From the NCBI GenBank assembly GCA_963823105.1, contig CAWGKC010000003.1:186001-250000 (forward strand): a stretch of DNA of 64,000 nt, read 5' to 3'. The stretch's first letter is position 1; every line of letters begins with the position of its first letter. Position numbers and translations under genes: made by a program. The notes beneath the pieces were generated by a model. That model worked only from the letters and a program-made list of their open reading frames with translations, was not told where the DNA came from and ran no database searches. The DNA is from JAJYKC01 sp963823105. GTDB lineage: Bacteria > Acidobacteriota > Terriglobia > Bryobacterales > Bryobacteraceae. Of this stretch, positions 27,021 through 35,671 are shown piece after piece.

Positions 27021-27299
27021 ATGGAAACGGTCAAAATCGGCATCCGCGAATTCCGCGAAAACCTCGCGCGCTATCTCGAAGCCGGAACACCGCTCGCCAT
27101 CACGCGGCACGGCGAGACGCTCGGTTTCTTTATTCCAGCGCAAAAACGGAGCCGGAAGGCTGAACTCGAAGCCATGCGCGCCGCCGCGAAGGACCTCGAC
27201 AAAATGATCTCTTCGTGGGGCGGCGGCGAAGATGAACTAATGGAAGAGTACAAGGAAATCCGCGGGGCCGCGCGCGCGAAGAAGCGGCATGCCCGGTAA
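27021..27299 (+). CDS. Phd/YefM-type antitoxin, orphan
   Basis: 92 residues: VKIGIREFRENLARYLEAGT and PLAITRHGETLGFFIPAQK form the Phd fold, followed by a charged toxin-neutralising tail (DLDKMISSWGGGEDELMEEY). No Doc, YoeB or PIN toxin follows: an ATG overlapping the end (27288) opens only a short frame that stops within about 35 codons, and the next gene is a convergent nucleotidyltransferase. It is therefore probably an antitoxin whose toxin has been deleted. Confidence 0.75.
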   Translation: METVKIGIREFRENLARYLEAGTPLAITRHGETLGFFIPAQKRSRKAELEAMRAAAKDLDKMISSWGGGEDELMEEYKEIRGAARAKKRHAR

Positions 27300-27317
27300 A
27301 GCGAAACGCGAACTTCC

Positions 27318-27695
27318 TCAGGCTCCATGCAGCACCTGCCCTTCCCTTACAACGGTGCCCGGAAGCGACGCCTTTAGCAAGCGGCGTTGATCGAAGTAAG
27401 AACGCGTGCAGACAAGCACGTCGGCGGCGATGCCCGTGCCCAACAGGACCTCATAGGCAAGGCGGCTCCGCCTCCGTTCCGGTGGAGCATCGTCAGGCAC
27501 GACCACCAGCAGATCGTAGTCGCTGTCCGGCCCAGCGTCGCCTCTGGCAACCGAGCCAAACAGATAGACACCCTCCGGCCGGTACGCTTCGACGAGGCGG
27601 CGCACCACCTCGGCCAGAACCGGATCGCCGGCCGTCGGAGTCCGGAAGATGGTGGAGTTCTCCTTCGCCACGATTGGTTCCCACCAGTCTGTCAC
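27318..27695 (-). CDS. MNT-type nucleotidyltransferase
   Basis: 125 residues with the minimal nucleotidyltransferase motif VYLFGSVARGDAGPDSDYDL (GSxxxG with DxD), then LLVVVPDD and a C-terminal helix region (VLVCTRSYFDQRRLLKASLP). MNT proteins usually act with a HEPN partner, where the MNT antitoxin AMPylates the HEPN toxin; no HEPN gene is adjacent, but a HEPN-like gene lies at 6.5 kb. A decayed copy of this gene is at 29.1-29.5 kb. Ends convergent with the Phd gene. Confidence 0.8.
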   Translation of the reverse strand: MTDWWEPIVAKENSTIFRTPTAGDPVLAEVVRRLVEAYRPEGVYLFGSVARGDAGPDSDYDLLVVVPDDAPPERRRSRLAYEVLLGTGIAADVLVCTRSYFDQRRLLKASLPGTVVREGQVLHGA

Positions 27696-27721
27696 ACCCG
27701 ACGGAAGCGGAACCCGCGACC

Positions 27722-29062
27722 CTACGTCCTAAACACCCCTTCCACCGCGCCCGTGATCCGATCCAGGTCCCTCTTCAAGAACCCTCGCAACTTCCTCACG
27801 TCGCCAATCACACGGCGGTTCGCGACCGGCCCGATACGCCCGGTCGCTCCCAACGTGGCTGCCTTTCCGTAGTCTCGCGCCGCATCCCGCGCCACGTTGT
27901 CGAACTTGTAATTTCCGAACTTGGGCATCCACTGTCCATACGCTTGCTGGAAATCGGGCGTTTTCTTCACGGCCGCCGCCTGCCGGTCCAACTGCCGTTC
28001 CCAATAATCGAGCGACGGCGATGGAGTCCCGTTGTCGATTGACAACTGCGCCCCCCGCGCCGTCAGCCCCGGCGGCTCGCTAATCTGCACCCGCGTATAC
28101 GGAATCCCCGCCCGCCTGAACGCCAGCATGCGGTCTCCCGATGGCGACGGCGCCGGCTCCATATAGAACACCGGCATCTTAAGCAGCGCCATCGTCTCCA
28201 GCATCCCGCTCCGCATGCCTACGTGAATCACCTGGTAATCCTCGGCCAGAAACTTGAAAAACGCCATCTGCGCCAGCACCGAAACTCCCGCGAAATTCGC
28301 CTTCCAGAAGTCGTCCTTCCACATCTCTGCCACGTTCACCACCTGCCCATACCCCGAGGCGATCTCCGCCAACTTTCCGTTCCGCTCGTCTCCGGCCAGC
28401 ACCACCGTCGCCTTCGCCGGCGCGAAGTACGCCACCAGTTGGCGTACCCCCTGGTAACTCGAATCGAGCTCGATATGCGCCCCGCCCTTCTTCCCGCTCT
28501 GCCGGCTCCAGATCGCGACAATGTTCTCCCGAATATTGAATCCCGTCTTAGCGAATTTCGTCCCCGCGTACTCCCACAACGAGAACTTCATATCGGTGGA
28601 GAACTTCCCGATTTTCCACAAATCCCCCACCGCCTTCGCGCTCGCCTCCGGCTTCGATTCGAACGCATTCGCCAGCAATCCCGTCACCGCCGTGATCGCC
28701 CGGGGCCACGCATTCCCCGGCGCCACCGTGTAGTACAAATAACTCAACAGTTGCGGCAACGTGGCGGGATTCCCCGCAAACGCTACCCTCGCCGGCGGCG
28801 CCGCCTTGGCTTTGAACTTGCCGTCGATCTCGCGCCACAGATCCTTCACCTTTACCGGCGTCCCGCTGATGTCGATCGGGACCACCCGGCCTTCCAATCC
28901 GCACTCCCGGTAGAACTTCATCGTCACCGTGTCGGTCTTATCCTGCGGCTCCTTGGTGTCTTTCACCAATATAATCCGCGCTCCCGGGTCGACCGACAGA
29001 TACGCCGACGCCGCATACGTATCTCCGGACATGTACCCGCCTTGGAAAATCTTCTCCGCCAT
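27722..29062 (-). CDS. Uncharacterised 446-residue protein
   Basis: No family recognised. The start (MAEKIFQGGYMSGDTYAASA) lacks a signal peptide. Two alpha/beta regions can be seen: about 1-130 (DPGARIILVKDTKE; GRVVPIDISGTPVKVKDLWR) and about 190-330 (TVVLAGDERNGKLAEIASGY; GQVVNVAEMWKDDFWKANF; HVGMRSGMLETMALLKMPVF; YMEPAPSPSGDRMLAF). The two-domain Rossmann look and the R-SG-x-ET segment followed by a proline loop recall GT-B glycosyltransferases or fucosyltransferase-like folds, but this is only an impression. The tail is basic. It lies in an accessory stretch between two nucleotidyltransferase copies; codon use is like the host's. Confidence 0.7.
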   Translation of the reverse strand: MAEKIFQGGYMSGDTYAASAYLSVDPGARIILVKDTKEPQDKTDTVTMKFYRECGLEGRVVPIDISGTPVKVKDLWREIDGKFKAKAAPPARVAFAGNPATLPQLLSYLYYTVAPGNAWPRAITAVTGLLANAFESKPEASAKAVGDLWKIGKFSTDMKFSLWEYAGTKFAKTGFNIRENIVAIWSRQSGKKGGAHIELDSSYQGVRQLVAYFAPAKATVVLAGDERNGKLAEIASGYGQVVNVAEMWKDDFWKANFAGVSVLAQMAFFKFLAEDYQVIHVGMRSGMLETMALLKMPVFYMEPAPSPSGDRMLAFRRAGIPYTRVQISEPPGLTARGAQLSIDNGTPSPSLDYWERQLDRQAAAVKKTPDFQQAYGQWMPKFGNYKFDNVARDAARDYGKAATLGATGRIGPVANRRVIGDVRKLRGFLKRDLDRITGAVEGVFRT

Positions 29063-29119
29063 CTCGCACCTCGCTAAACAATAGTGGCCGCTTAAAATAT
29101 TCTATGCCATTATCCGCCA

Positions 29120-29470
29120 GGCTCCGTGCAATTCTCCATGCAATTCCCGCACTTCGTGTAATAATGCGCCGGGAAGCGGCTCCTTCCTCAAGCGGCGCCG
29201 ATCCAAGCAGGAAAGCCCATAGACGAGCGCTTCGGCGGCGATGCCCACGCCCAGTAGGAGCCTGATAGTCCAGACCCGCGTCGCCTCGGGCTATCGAGCC
29301 AAAGCGCAAAGAGCGCGGCGCGCACCGTCAGACTCAGTAAGAAACGGATCGCGCCGCACTCCGTTTTGCGCGAATTTCTCAAGAGACATAGACCTGCTCC
29401 GGCGTCGGTGCGCTACGGCGATACGGCGCACCACGTCGACCAGATCCGGATCGCCGGCCGTCGCGCGAAT
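29120..29470 (-). pseudogene. Decayed copy of the MNT nucleotidyltransferase gene
   Basis: Parallel to 27318-27660: ACGGCCGGCGATCCG starts both; then DPDLVDVVRRIA, FGSIARGDAGLDYQAP (in another frame), GVGIAAEALVYG and a C-terminal RRLRKEPLPGALLHEVRELH. Stops and frame changes prevent translation, and the second aspartate pair of the active site is lost. It joins a fragment of the DUF62 gene at about 29470-29485, so this site is a recombination joint. Confidence 0.7.
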
Positions 29471-29482
29471 GCTTCCCCTCCA

Positions 29483-29600
29483 TCAGAACAATTTCAACTC
29501 CACCGGCCCTCCCGCGCCGCGCCCTCGGCGAACGTCCCCGCCAAACGGCTGAGCCGCTCCGTTCCCGCAAGCACCCTCCCTCCCGTCTTCCTCGGATTCT
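29483..29600 (-). pseudogene. Inverted copy of the 3' end of the DUF62 gene with a deletion
   Basis: Reading the minus strand: GGTGCTTGCGGGAACGGAGC, then the region for ERLSRLAGTFAEGA, then a jump that drops about 90 bases, and the last codons GPVELKLF-stop (TGA at 29483-29485). It is preceded by the same CCGAGAATCCGA joint as the copy at 8.4 kb. Confidence 0.75.
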
Positions 29601-29611
29601 CGGTACCCGAA

Positions 29612-30244
29612 TTAGGCGCCGAAGAGCGTCTCGCGCGAGTGCGGCTTCGTCAAGTGAAGACCCCACTCATCGACCGGCAGGTTCAAAGGAATGTCCGCAT
29701 CCGGGAACGCGCCCAGGACCCCCCCGAATCCCTCGCGTGCCGCGCGAGACAACGGTCGCATGTCCGTCGGGAGGCGCGCTCCAAACCCCGCTACTTGTTC
29801 GCCACCTTCGCCGAAAAACCGAAGAAATCGGAGCGGAGGATGGCCCTGCACGCCAAGCGATATGGCCGGATTCAAGCCCTCCGCGTAAATCTGCAATACC
29901 GTTCCCTCCGAATCCGGCTTCAACCGCGCGGCCGGCCCATCCCGTTCATCCAAAATCAACAGTTCCTTGGCCAGCACCCGCGCCGCCACCATAAATCCAG
30001 CCACCGCCCGCAAAGCCGCCGCCCAAAAAGACAGGAAAAGTTCTTTGAGCACGATGCCAGAGCCGCAGATCTCGCGCAACGAATGCGCCCGCCCCAACTG
30101 GCAAAACAGCATGGCCACGAACTGGCCCCAACTGGTGAAACCCCGCGCGTGGCGCTCGGTCTTGTGCTCCTTCACCGCCATCTCGAATTCCCCGCGCGAG
30201 AACAGCGTCAACACTTGCGAGAAAATGCTGCATACTTTGTACAT
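29612..30244 (-). pseudogene. IS4-family transposase N-terminus fused to module A
   Basis: The first about 60 residues (MYKVCSIFSQVLTLFSRGEF; EMAVKEHKTERHARGFTSWG; QFVAMLFCQLGRAHSLREIC) are the DUF4372 N-terminal domain of IS4-type transposases. At about 30061 it changes to module A (VLKELFLSFWAAALRAVAGF, VLAKELLILDERDGPAARLK, IYAEGLNPAISLG), shared with 8160-8412, and then to an unassigned tail ending TKPHSRETLFGA. The catalytic DDE part is missing. The open frame may be expressed, but it cannot be a transposase. Confidence 0.7.
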
Positions 30245-30499
30245 AGGTTGAGTCTCCCGTGGTTGAATTGGTTCTTGTCGGGAACCCAATCCAGCGTATC
30301 AGGAGCTCAGCCTTTCAACGGCCGGCGGCTTGCGCGCTCTCGCGCCCAGTTAGGCCGCTAATTTGGACAGCAATAACATGGTGGGATAACTAATATTCAG
30401 TGAGGCGACAAATATTTGACAAAATAATTACATGCTTTTGACAAACGAGCCGGCGCGTTGGCCCATACTTGCCAATATCGACAAGTAAGGAGAACGTCC

Positions 30500-31873
30500 A
30501 TGGAACCATTCGCAGGCACGAAGCGGCTATCGCCCCCAGAGGGCGGGCGCGCACAATTTAAACTCGCCACCCTCCGACGGCTTGGAATTTCCGGCTGCGT
30601 CGCGGTCATCGCCTCGTCGACTCTTGCCCTGGGGCAGGCGGGACGCCTCGATGCGACATTTGGCACAGGAGGAGTGTTTACCACGCACTTCACGCAAACC
30701 AATGCGACGATAGCCAACGGGGCGGCAATACAGAGCGACGGCAAGATCGTGGTGGTGGGGACAACGCCGGGCGGCGACGCTCTGGCGCGGCTCAACGTCA
30801 ATGGAACCCTCGACTCCAGCTTCGGCTCCGGCGGCATCGTGAACATCGACTTTGGCGCTTTCGGCCCTGTTTCCGGCATAGTCATACAGACCGACGGGAA
30901 GATTGTGGCGGCAGCGGTCGGATTTCTCGGAGGGTCTGTCGGCCGATTCAACAGCGACGGCAGTGTAGACAGTACTTTTGGCAATGGCGGTTTTGCTTTC
31001 TCGAAATCAATCGATGCCGGGGTGGGTAATTCCAGCGCTCTCGCCCTGCAAGCCGATGGCAAAATCCTGGTGACAGGTTTCGGTCTCATGGGGCGCTATA
31101 CCAGCGGGGGTCAACTGGATACAACCTTTGGCAATGGCGGTATCGCCTCATTGAACGGCCCGGTCGCAACCGCAATCGGGTTGCAAGCGGATGGAAAGAT
31201 CCTGGTAACCTCAGGTTCGGGGGCGCCGACCGAACTCATATTGTCACCGTATTTGCCGAGTCCGCAAGCGGGTGCGATTACACGCTACGACACAAACGGC
31301 CGCCTGGATAAGACCTTCGGTATCTCGGGACATGCGGCTTGTGTGGCGTCTGCGGCAGCCGTTGGCATTCAAAGCGACGGCAAAATCGTTGTAGCTGGCG
31401 CGATGAATGCCAAACTCATGACAGAACTCATGGGCGATGGCATCACTGTCGCAGACAACCATTCGGGCTTCGGAATGGTCCGATACAACTCCGATGGGAG
31501 TGTCGATACCAGCTTCGGCGCCGGTGGCGGCGTCGTCACCGGCTTTGGAAGCTTGTTCCCCGCCGGCTCGGCCTTCGCGCTCGCTATTCAATCCAATGGG
31601 GAGATAGTGGTGGCGGGACAGGCGGGCAATGGGAACCAGGTTTTCGTTTCATCGTCGTTCGTATTAGCCCGCTACACGAGCGCGGGGCAACTGGACGCCA
31701 CCTTCGGTTCCAATGGCACCGTAACCACGGCGATAAGTCAGGGCAGCGTCTCGTTCGTCAGCGCGCTGGTTCTACAGAGCGACGGTAAGATCGTCGCCGC
31801 CGGGAACTCCGGATCGCCCGCGGGACAGTACTTCGTGGATAACTTCGCCGTCGCGCGTTATCTGGCCCAGTAG
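30500..31873 (+). CDS. Secreted delta-60 repeat protein
   Basis: 457 residues from the ATG at 30500, 8 bases after AGGAGA. The N-terminus carries a late signal (GISGCVAVIASSTLALGQA). It consists of delta-60 repeats (DUF5122): seven copies of a G-x-LD-x-TFG motif (RLDATFGTGGVF, TLDSSFGSGGIV, SVDSTFGNGGFA, QLDTTFGNGGIA, RLDKTFGISGHA, SVDTSFGAGGG, QLDATFGSNGTV), each paired with IQSDGKIVVVG-type strands, likely forming a beta-propeller-like fold. No catalytic motif. The 130 bases upstream are AT-rich and contain TTGACA at 30416 and 30438, but no well-spaced -10 box was found. Role unknown, outside the cell or periplasmic. Confidence 0.85.
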   Translation: MEPFAGTKRLSPPEGGRAQFKLATLRRLGISGCVAVIASSTLALGQAGRLDATFGTGGVFTTHFTQTNATIANGAAIQSDGKIVVVGTTPGGDALARLNVNGTLDSSFGSGGIVNIDFGAFGPVSGIVIQTDGKIVAAAVGFLGGSVGRFNSDGSVDSTFGNGGFAFSKSIDAGVGNSSALALQADGKILVTGFGLMGRYTSGGQLDTTFGNGGIASLNGPVATAIGLQADGKILVTSGSGAPTELILSPYLPSPQAGAITRYDTNGRLDKTFGISGHAACVASAAAVGIQSDGKIVVAGAMNAKLMTELMGDGITVADNHSGFGMVRYNSDGSVDTSFGAGGGVVTGFGSLFPAGSAFALAIQSNGEIVVAGQAGNGNQVFVSSSFVLARYTSAGQLDATFGSNGTVTTAISQGSVSFVSALVLQSDGKIVAAGNSGSPAGQYFVDNFAVARYLAQ

Positions 31874-32158
31874 AACCGGCAATTCCGGCGAAGCGGCGCG
31901 TTCCCGCCAGGTAAGAATTCGTCGACCGGAGAACGCAGGCGAGGCAAGGGACGCGTATGCCTTCGGTCGCCTCAAGAGATTGCAGGACGACGACACGCCC
32001 ATTGTCCGGAAGCTCGGTATCTTTGGCCGCGCCGCTCGACGACCTCTGAGCCTGTAACGGGACATTTCGTTCGCTCACAAAGGCAATCGACACCGGCACG
32101 CACGCAGGCCAGCGCCTCGCGGCCGATGATGGGCATGCCGGCGGAACTGGTGCGCAGG
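31874..32158. other. Intergenic, no gene seen
   Basis: Between the delta-60 gene and the resolvase remnant. Short frames on both strands have no motif, and no repeats shared with other parts of the window were noticed. Confidence 0.5.
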
Positions 32159-32293
32159 CTCTTCAGCGAGCGGAGCCGCACGGGAGTGAAGGCCGCGCAG
32201 AGCCGAGCCGTCGGATTCGGGCGGCGCCCGAAACGGACGCCGGGGCGGATCAAACACGCGCAAGAGCTGGCCGGCGCCGACGGCCGATGGTGA
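32159..32293 (+). pseudogene. Serine-recombinase (resolvase) C-terminal remnant
   Basis: The frame reads LFSERSRTGVKAAQSRAVGF, GRRPKRTPGRIKHAQELAG, stop. This fits the end of the resolvase catalytic domain and the linker to the helix-turn-helix (family form: IRERTxAGLAAARARGxxGGRPxKLTPxQ). Catalytic domain and DNA-binding end are missing. Confidence 0.45.
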
Positions 32294-32341
32294 GTAGATG
32301 CGGCGCTGAAGCTTGTGCAGCGGCGGCGTGGTTGCGTGGGA

Positions 32342-32370
32342 TTTACCTCGTGTCCGCGGGGCTATATACT
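32342..32370 (+). promoter_or_regulatory. Promoter of the tricorn protease gene
   Basis: TTTACC (32342-32347) and TATACT (32365-32370), 17-base spacer. It is followed by GGGAGG (32381-32386) and the ATG at 32392. Confidence 0.55.
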
Positions 32371-32391
32371 AAGACGATCCGGGAGGTTTTT

Positions 32392-35300
32392 ATGCGGCGA
32401 ACGGCGGTTGCGGTCGTCTTTTGCGTGGGCGCGCCTTGGGTGTTCGGACAGAGTCATTTGCTGCCGCAGCGGCCGGCGGTGAATGCGGGGCAGATCGTTT
32501 TTTCTTACGCGGGGGATTTGTGGAGCGTGCCGCGGGCGGGGGGGAAGGCCGAGCGGCTGACGACGGGGCCGGGCGTGGAGACGGATCCGGTGTTTTCTCC
32601 CGACGGGCTGACGATCGCGTTCACCGGCGAGTATGACGGGAACGTGGACGTGTACACGATGCCGGCGAGCGGCGGGGTTCCGAAGAGGCTGACGTGGCAT
32701 CCGGGGCCGGACGAGGCGGTGGGGTGGACGCTCGATGGGAAGCGGGTGCTGTTCCGCTCGCCACGGGACAATCCGGCCGATGGCGACCGGCTGTTTACGG
32801 TGGCGGCGACGGGAGGGTTTCCCGAGGAACTGCCGCTGCCGATCGCCGAGGAGGGGAGTTATTCGCCGGATGGAGGGAGCCTGGCCTACGTGCCGGTGTT
32901 TCAGTGGCAGCAGGCGTGGAAGCGCTACCGGGGAGGGCAGACGCGGAAGATCTGGATCGCGAATTTGAAAGACTCGAGCGTAGTCCCAATTCCGCGGGAT
33001 AACTCGAACGACTTTAATCCGATGTGGGTGGGGAAGGACATTTACTTTCTGTCGGACCGGAGCGGGCCGGTGACGCTGTTCGCATACTCGACGGCGACGA
33101 AGAAGGTGCGGCAAGTGGTCGAGAACGGCGGGTTCGATTTGAAGTCGGCGAGCGCGGGGGCGGGGGCGATCGTGTATGAGCAGTTCGGGTCGCTGCATTT
33201 GTACGAATTGAAGTCGGGCAAGAGCAATGAGGTGCGGATCGAATTGGCGGGAGACTTGCCGGAAGTGCGGCCGCATTTCGTGAAGGTGGGGACTAAGTTG
33301 GGGGACCCGGGGCTGTCGCCGACGGGCGCGCGGGCGGTGTTCGCGGCGCGCGGCGATATCATCACGGTGCCGGCGGAGAAGGGGGACACGCGGGACATCA
33401 CGAACACGGTGGGGGTGCATGAGCGGGGGCCGGCGTGGTCTCCGGACGGGCAGGAGGTGGCGTACTTTTCCGACGAACCGGGCGAGTGGGAGCTGCACAT
33501 CCGCCCGCAGAACGGACTGGGGACGGTGACCAAGATTGGGCTGGGCGCGCCGGCTTACTACGAGTCGATCCGCTGGTCGCCGGACGGGAAGAAGATCGCA
33601 TATGTGGATAATCATCTGGGGCTGTGGTATCTCGACCGGGAGCGGAAGGCTCCGGTGAAGGTGGATACCGATTATTATCGGGACGGAGATATGGCCGCGG
33701 ACTGGTCGCCGGATAGTAAGTGGATGAGTTACTCGAAGCAATTGCCGAGCCACATGAGCGCGATTTACTTGTACTCCATGGGGGATGCGAAGACGACGCA
33801 GATCACCGATGGCATGAGCCAGGCGACGAACCCGGTGTTCGACAAGAACGGGAAGTATCTTTACTTCGCCGAGAGCACGGACTCGGGAATCTCGATGCAG
33901 CCGGATATACACAGCTTTAGCGCGCCGGTGACGCGGAGCGTGTACCTGGTGGTGTTGGCGAAAGACGAGGCGTCGCCGTTCGCGCCCGAGAGCGACGACG
34001 AGAAGCCGGAGGCGAAGAAGGCGGAGGCGGACAAGGGAGAGAAGACGGCGGGGAAGGCGGAGGTGAAAGAGACGCGGGTGGATCTGGCGGGAATCGGACA
34101 GAGGATCGTGGCGCTGCCGATGGAGGCGCGGCGGTATACGGAACTGGACGCGGGCAAGGCGGGCGAGCTCTATGCGGTGGAGGCGCCGGCGCCGCGGATG
34201 GGTCCGCCTTCGTTTACAGTGCATCGATTCGATATTGGGAAGCGGAAGGAGGACGCGCCGCTGAGCGGGGTGCGCGCGTTCGTGGTGAGCGGGGATGGGG
34301 GGAAGCTGCTGGACCGGAAGGGCGACGAGTGGTTTATCGAGACGCCGAAGCCGATGCCGGAGCGGCCCGGCGCGGCGCCCGCAACGCCTCCGCCGCCGGC
34401 GGAGAAGCCGGGAGGCGGCGCGCTGAAGACGAAGGACATCGAGGTGCGGGTGGATCCGAAGGCGGAGTGGAGGGAGATGTATCGCGAGGTGTGGCGGAAC
34501 GAGCGGGACTTCTTCTACGATCCGCATCTGCACGGGTTGGATGCCGCCGCCGAATCGAAGTTATACGAGCCGTATCTGGACGCGGTGGCGTCGCGGCGCG
34601 ATTTGAATTACCTGTTCACCGACATGCTGGGCGAGATCACGGTGGGACACATGTTTATCGGGCGCGGCGACGAGCCGGAAGTGAAGCGGGTTCCGGTTGG
34701 AATGCTGGGCGCCGATTATGCGATCGAGAATAACCGGTACCGGTTCAAGCGTGTGTATGACGGAGAGAATTGGAACCCGGACTTGAAGGCCCCACTTACT
34801 CAGCCGGGCGTGAATGTGGCGGCGGGCGAGTATCTGCTGGCGGTGAATGGGCGGGAACTCACGGGCGCCGACGACGTGTATAGTTTCTTCGAAGGGACGG
34901 CGGGCAAGGCGGTGGTGCTACGGGTGGGCGCGGACCCGGCCGGCGCGGGGGCGAGGGAGGTGACGGTTCAGCCGGTTGAGAGCGAGACGCGGCTGCGGAA
35001 TCTGGCGTGGATCGAGGACAACCGGCGGACGGTGGACCGGTTGACGAACGGGCGCGTCGCGTATGTTTATATGCCGGACACGTCGCTTGGGGGTTACACC
35101 AGTTTCAACCGCTACTTTTTCGCGCAGGTGGGCAAGGACGCGCTGATCGTCGATGAGAGGTTTAATCATGGCGGGGCGTTGGCGACGGACATTATCGAGT
35201 ACCTGAACCGGCGGCTGCTGAGTCTGGTTACGTTCCGGGACGGAGCGGATATTATGCAGCCGCAGGGGGCGATTTTCGGGCCGAAGGTGATGATCATCAA

Positions 35301-35658
35301 CCAATTCGCGGGGTCGGGCGGCGACGCGATGCCGTGGTACTTCCGGCGGGCGGGCGTGGGCAAGCTGATCGGCGAGCGGACGTGGGGAGGGCTGGTAGGA
35401 ATCTTCCGCGTGCCGGAGTTGATCGACGGGGGTTACGTGACGGCGCCGAACGCGGCGGTGTGGAATCCGGACGGGCATTTCGACGTGGAGAATCACGGCG
35501 TGGCTCCGGACATCGAGGTGCGCTGGGACCCGGCGGCGGTGCGGCAGGGGCACGATCCGCAGCTTGAGAAGGCGGTAGAGGTGGTGATGGAAGAGCTGAA
35601 GGCGAACCCGCCGAAGCATCCGCGGCGGCCGCCGTATCCGAATTATCACGCGCAGTAG
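32392..35658 (+). CDS. Tricorn-type protease (S41-related), secreted
   Basis: 1,088 residues. Signal peptide (TAVAVVFCVGAPWVFGQS), a long N-terminal beta-propeller region with TolB-like repeats (VFSPDGLTIAFTGEYDGNVD; PAWSPDGQEVAYFSDEPG; WSPDGKKIAYVDNHLG), a low-complexity Lys/Glu/Ala hinge (DEKPEAKKAEADKGEKTAGK) and a proline stretch, then the core domains: WRNERDFFYDPHLHGLD, GEITVGHMFIGRGDE (family His region), a PDZ-like part and the C-terminal hydrolase with NQFAGSGGDAMPWYFRRAG (nucleophile Ser), then GERTWGGLVGI. It degrades peptides; here probably periplasmic. Start fixed by GGGAGG 6 bases upstream. Convergent with the BY-kinase gene, 13 bases between stops. Confidence 0.92.
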   Translation: MRRTAVAVVFCVGAPWVFGQSHLLPQRPAVNAGQIVFSYAGDLWSVPRAGGKAERLTTGPGVETDPVFSPDGLTIAFTGEYDGNVDVYTMPASGGVPKRLTWHPGPDEAVGWTLDGKRVLFRSPRDNPADGDRLFTVAATGGFPEELPLPIAEEGSYSPDGGSLAYVPVFQWQQAWKRYRGGQTRKIWIANLKDSSVVPIPRDNSNDFNPMWVGKDIYFLSDRSGPVTLFAYSTATKKVRQVVENGGFDLKSASAGAGAIVYEQFGSLHLYELKSGKSNEVRIELAGDLPEVRPHFVKVGTKLGDPGLSPTGARAVFAARGDIITVPAEKGDTRDITNTVGVHERGPAWSPDGQEVAYFSDEPGEWELHIRPQNGLGTVTKIGLGAPAYYESIRWSPDGKKIAYVDNHLGLWYLDRERKAPVKVDTDYYRDGDMAADWSPDSKWMSYSKQLPSHMSAIYLYSMGDAKTTQITDGMSQATNPVFDKNGKYLYFAESTDSGISMQPDIHSFSAPVTRSVYLVVLAKDEASPFAPESDDEKPEAKKAEADKGEKTAGKAEVKETRVDLAGIGQRIVALPMEARRYTELDAGKAGELYAVEAPAPRMGPPSFTVHRFDIGKRKEDAPLSGVRAFVVSGDGGKLLDRKGDEWFIETPKPMPERPGAAPATPPPPAEKPGGGALKTKDIEVRVDPKAEWREMYREVWRNERDFFYDPHLHGLDAAAESKLYEPYLDAVASRRDLNYLFTDMLGEITVGHMFIGRGDEPEVKRVPVGMLGADYAIENNRYRFKRVYDGENWNPDLKAPLTQPGVNVAAGEYLLAVNGRELTGADDVYSFFEGTAGKAVVLRVGADPAGAGAREVTVQPVESETRLRNLAWIEDNRRTVDRLTNGRVAYVYMPDTSLGGYTSFNRYFFAQVGKDALIVDERFNHGGALATDIIEYLNRRLLSLVTFRDGADIMQPQGAIFGPKVMIINQFAGSGGDAMPWYFRRAGVGKLIGERTWGGLVGIFRVPELIDGGYVTAPNAAVWNPDGHFDVENHGVAPDIEVRWDPAAVRQGHDPQLEKAVEVVMEELKANPPKHPRRPPYPNYHAQ

Positions 35659-35671
35659 AAGCGAGGCGGCG

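Noticed and set aside
32362..34533. 723-codon minus-strand frame opposite the tricorn gene
   Set aside because: Arginine/proline-rich shadow of a clearly conserved plus-strand protein.
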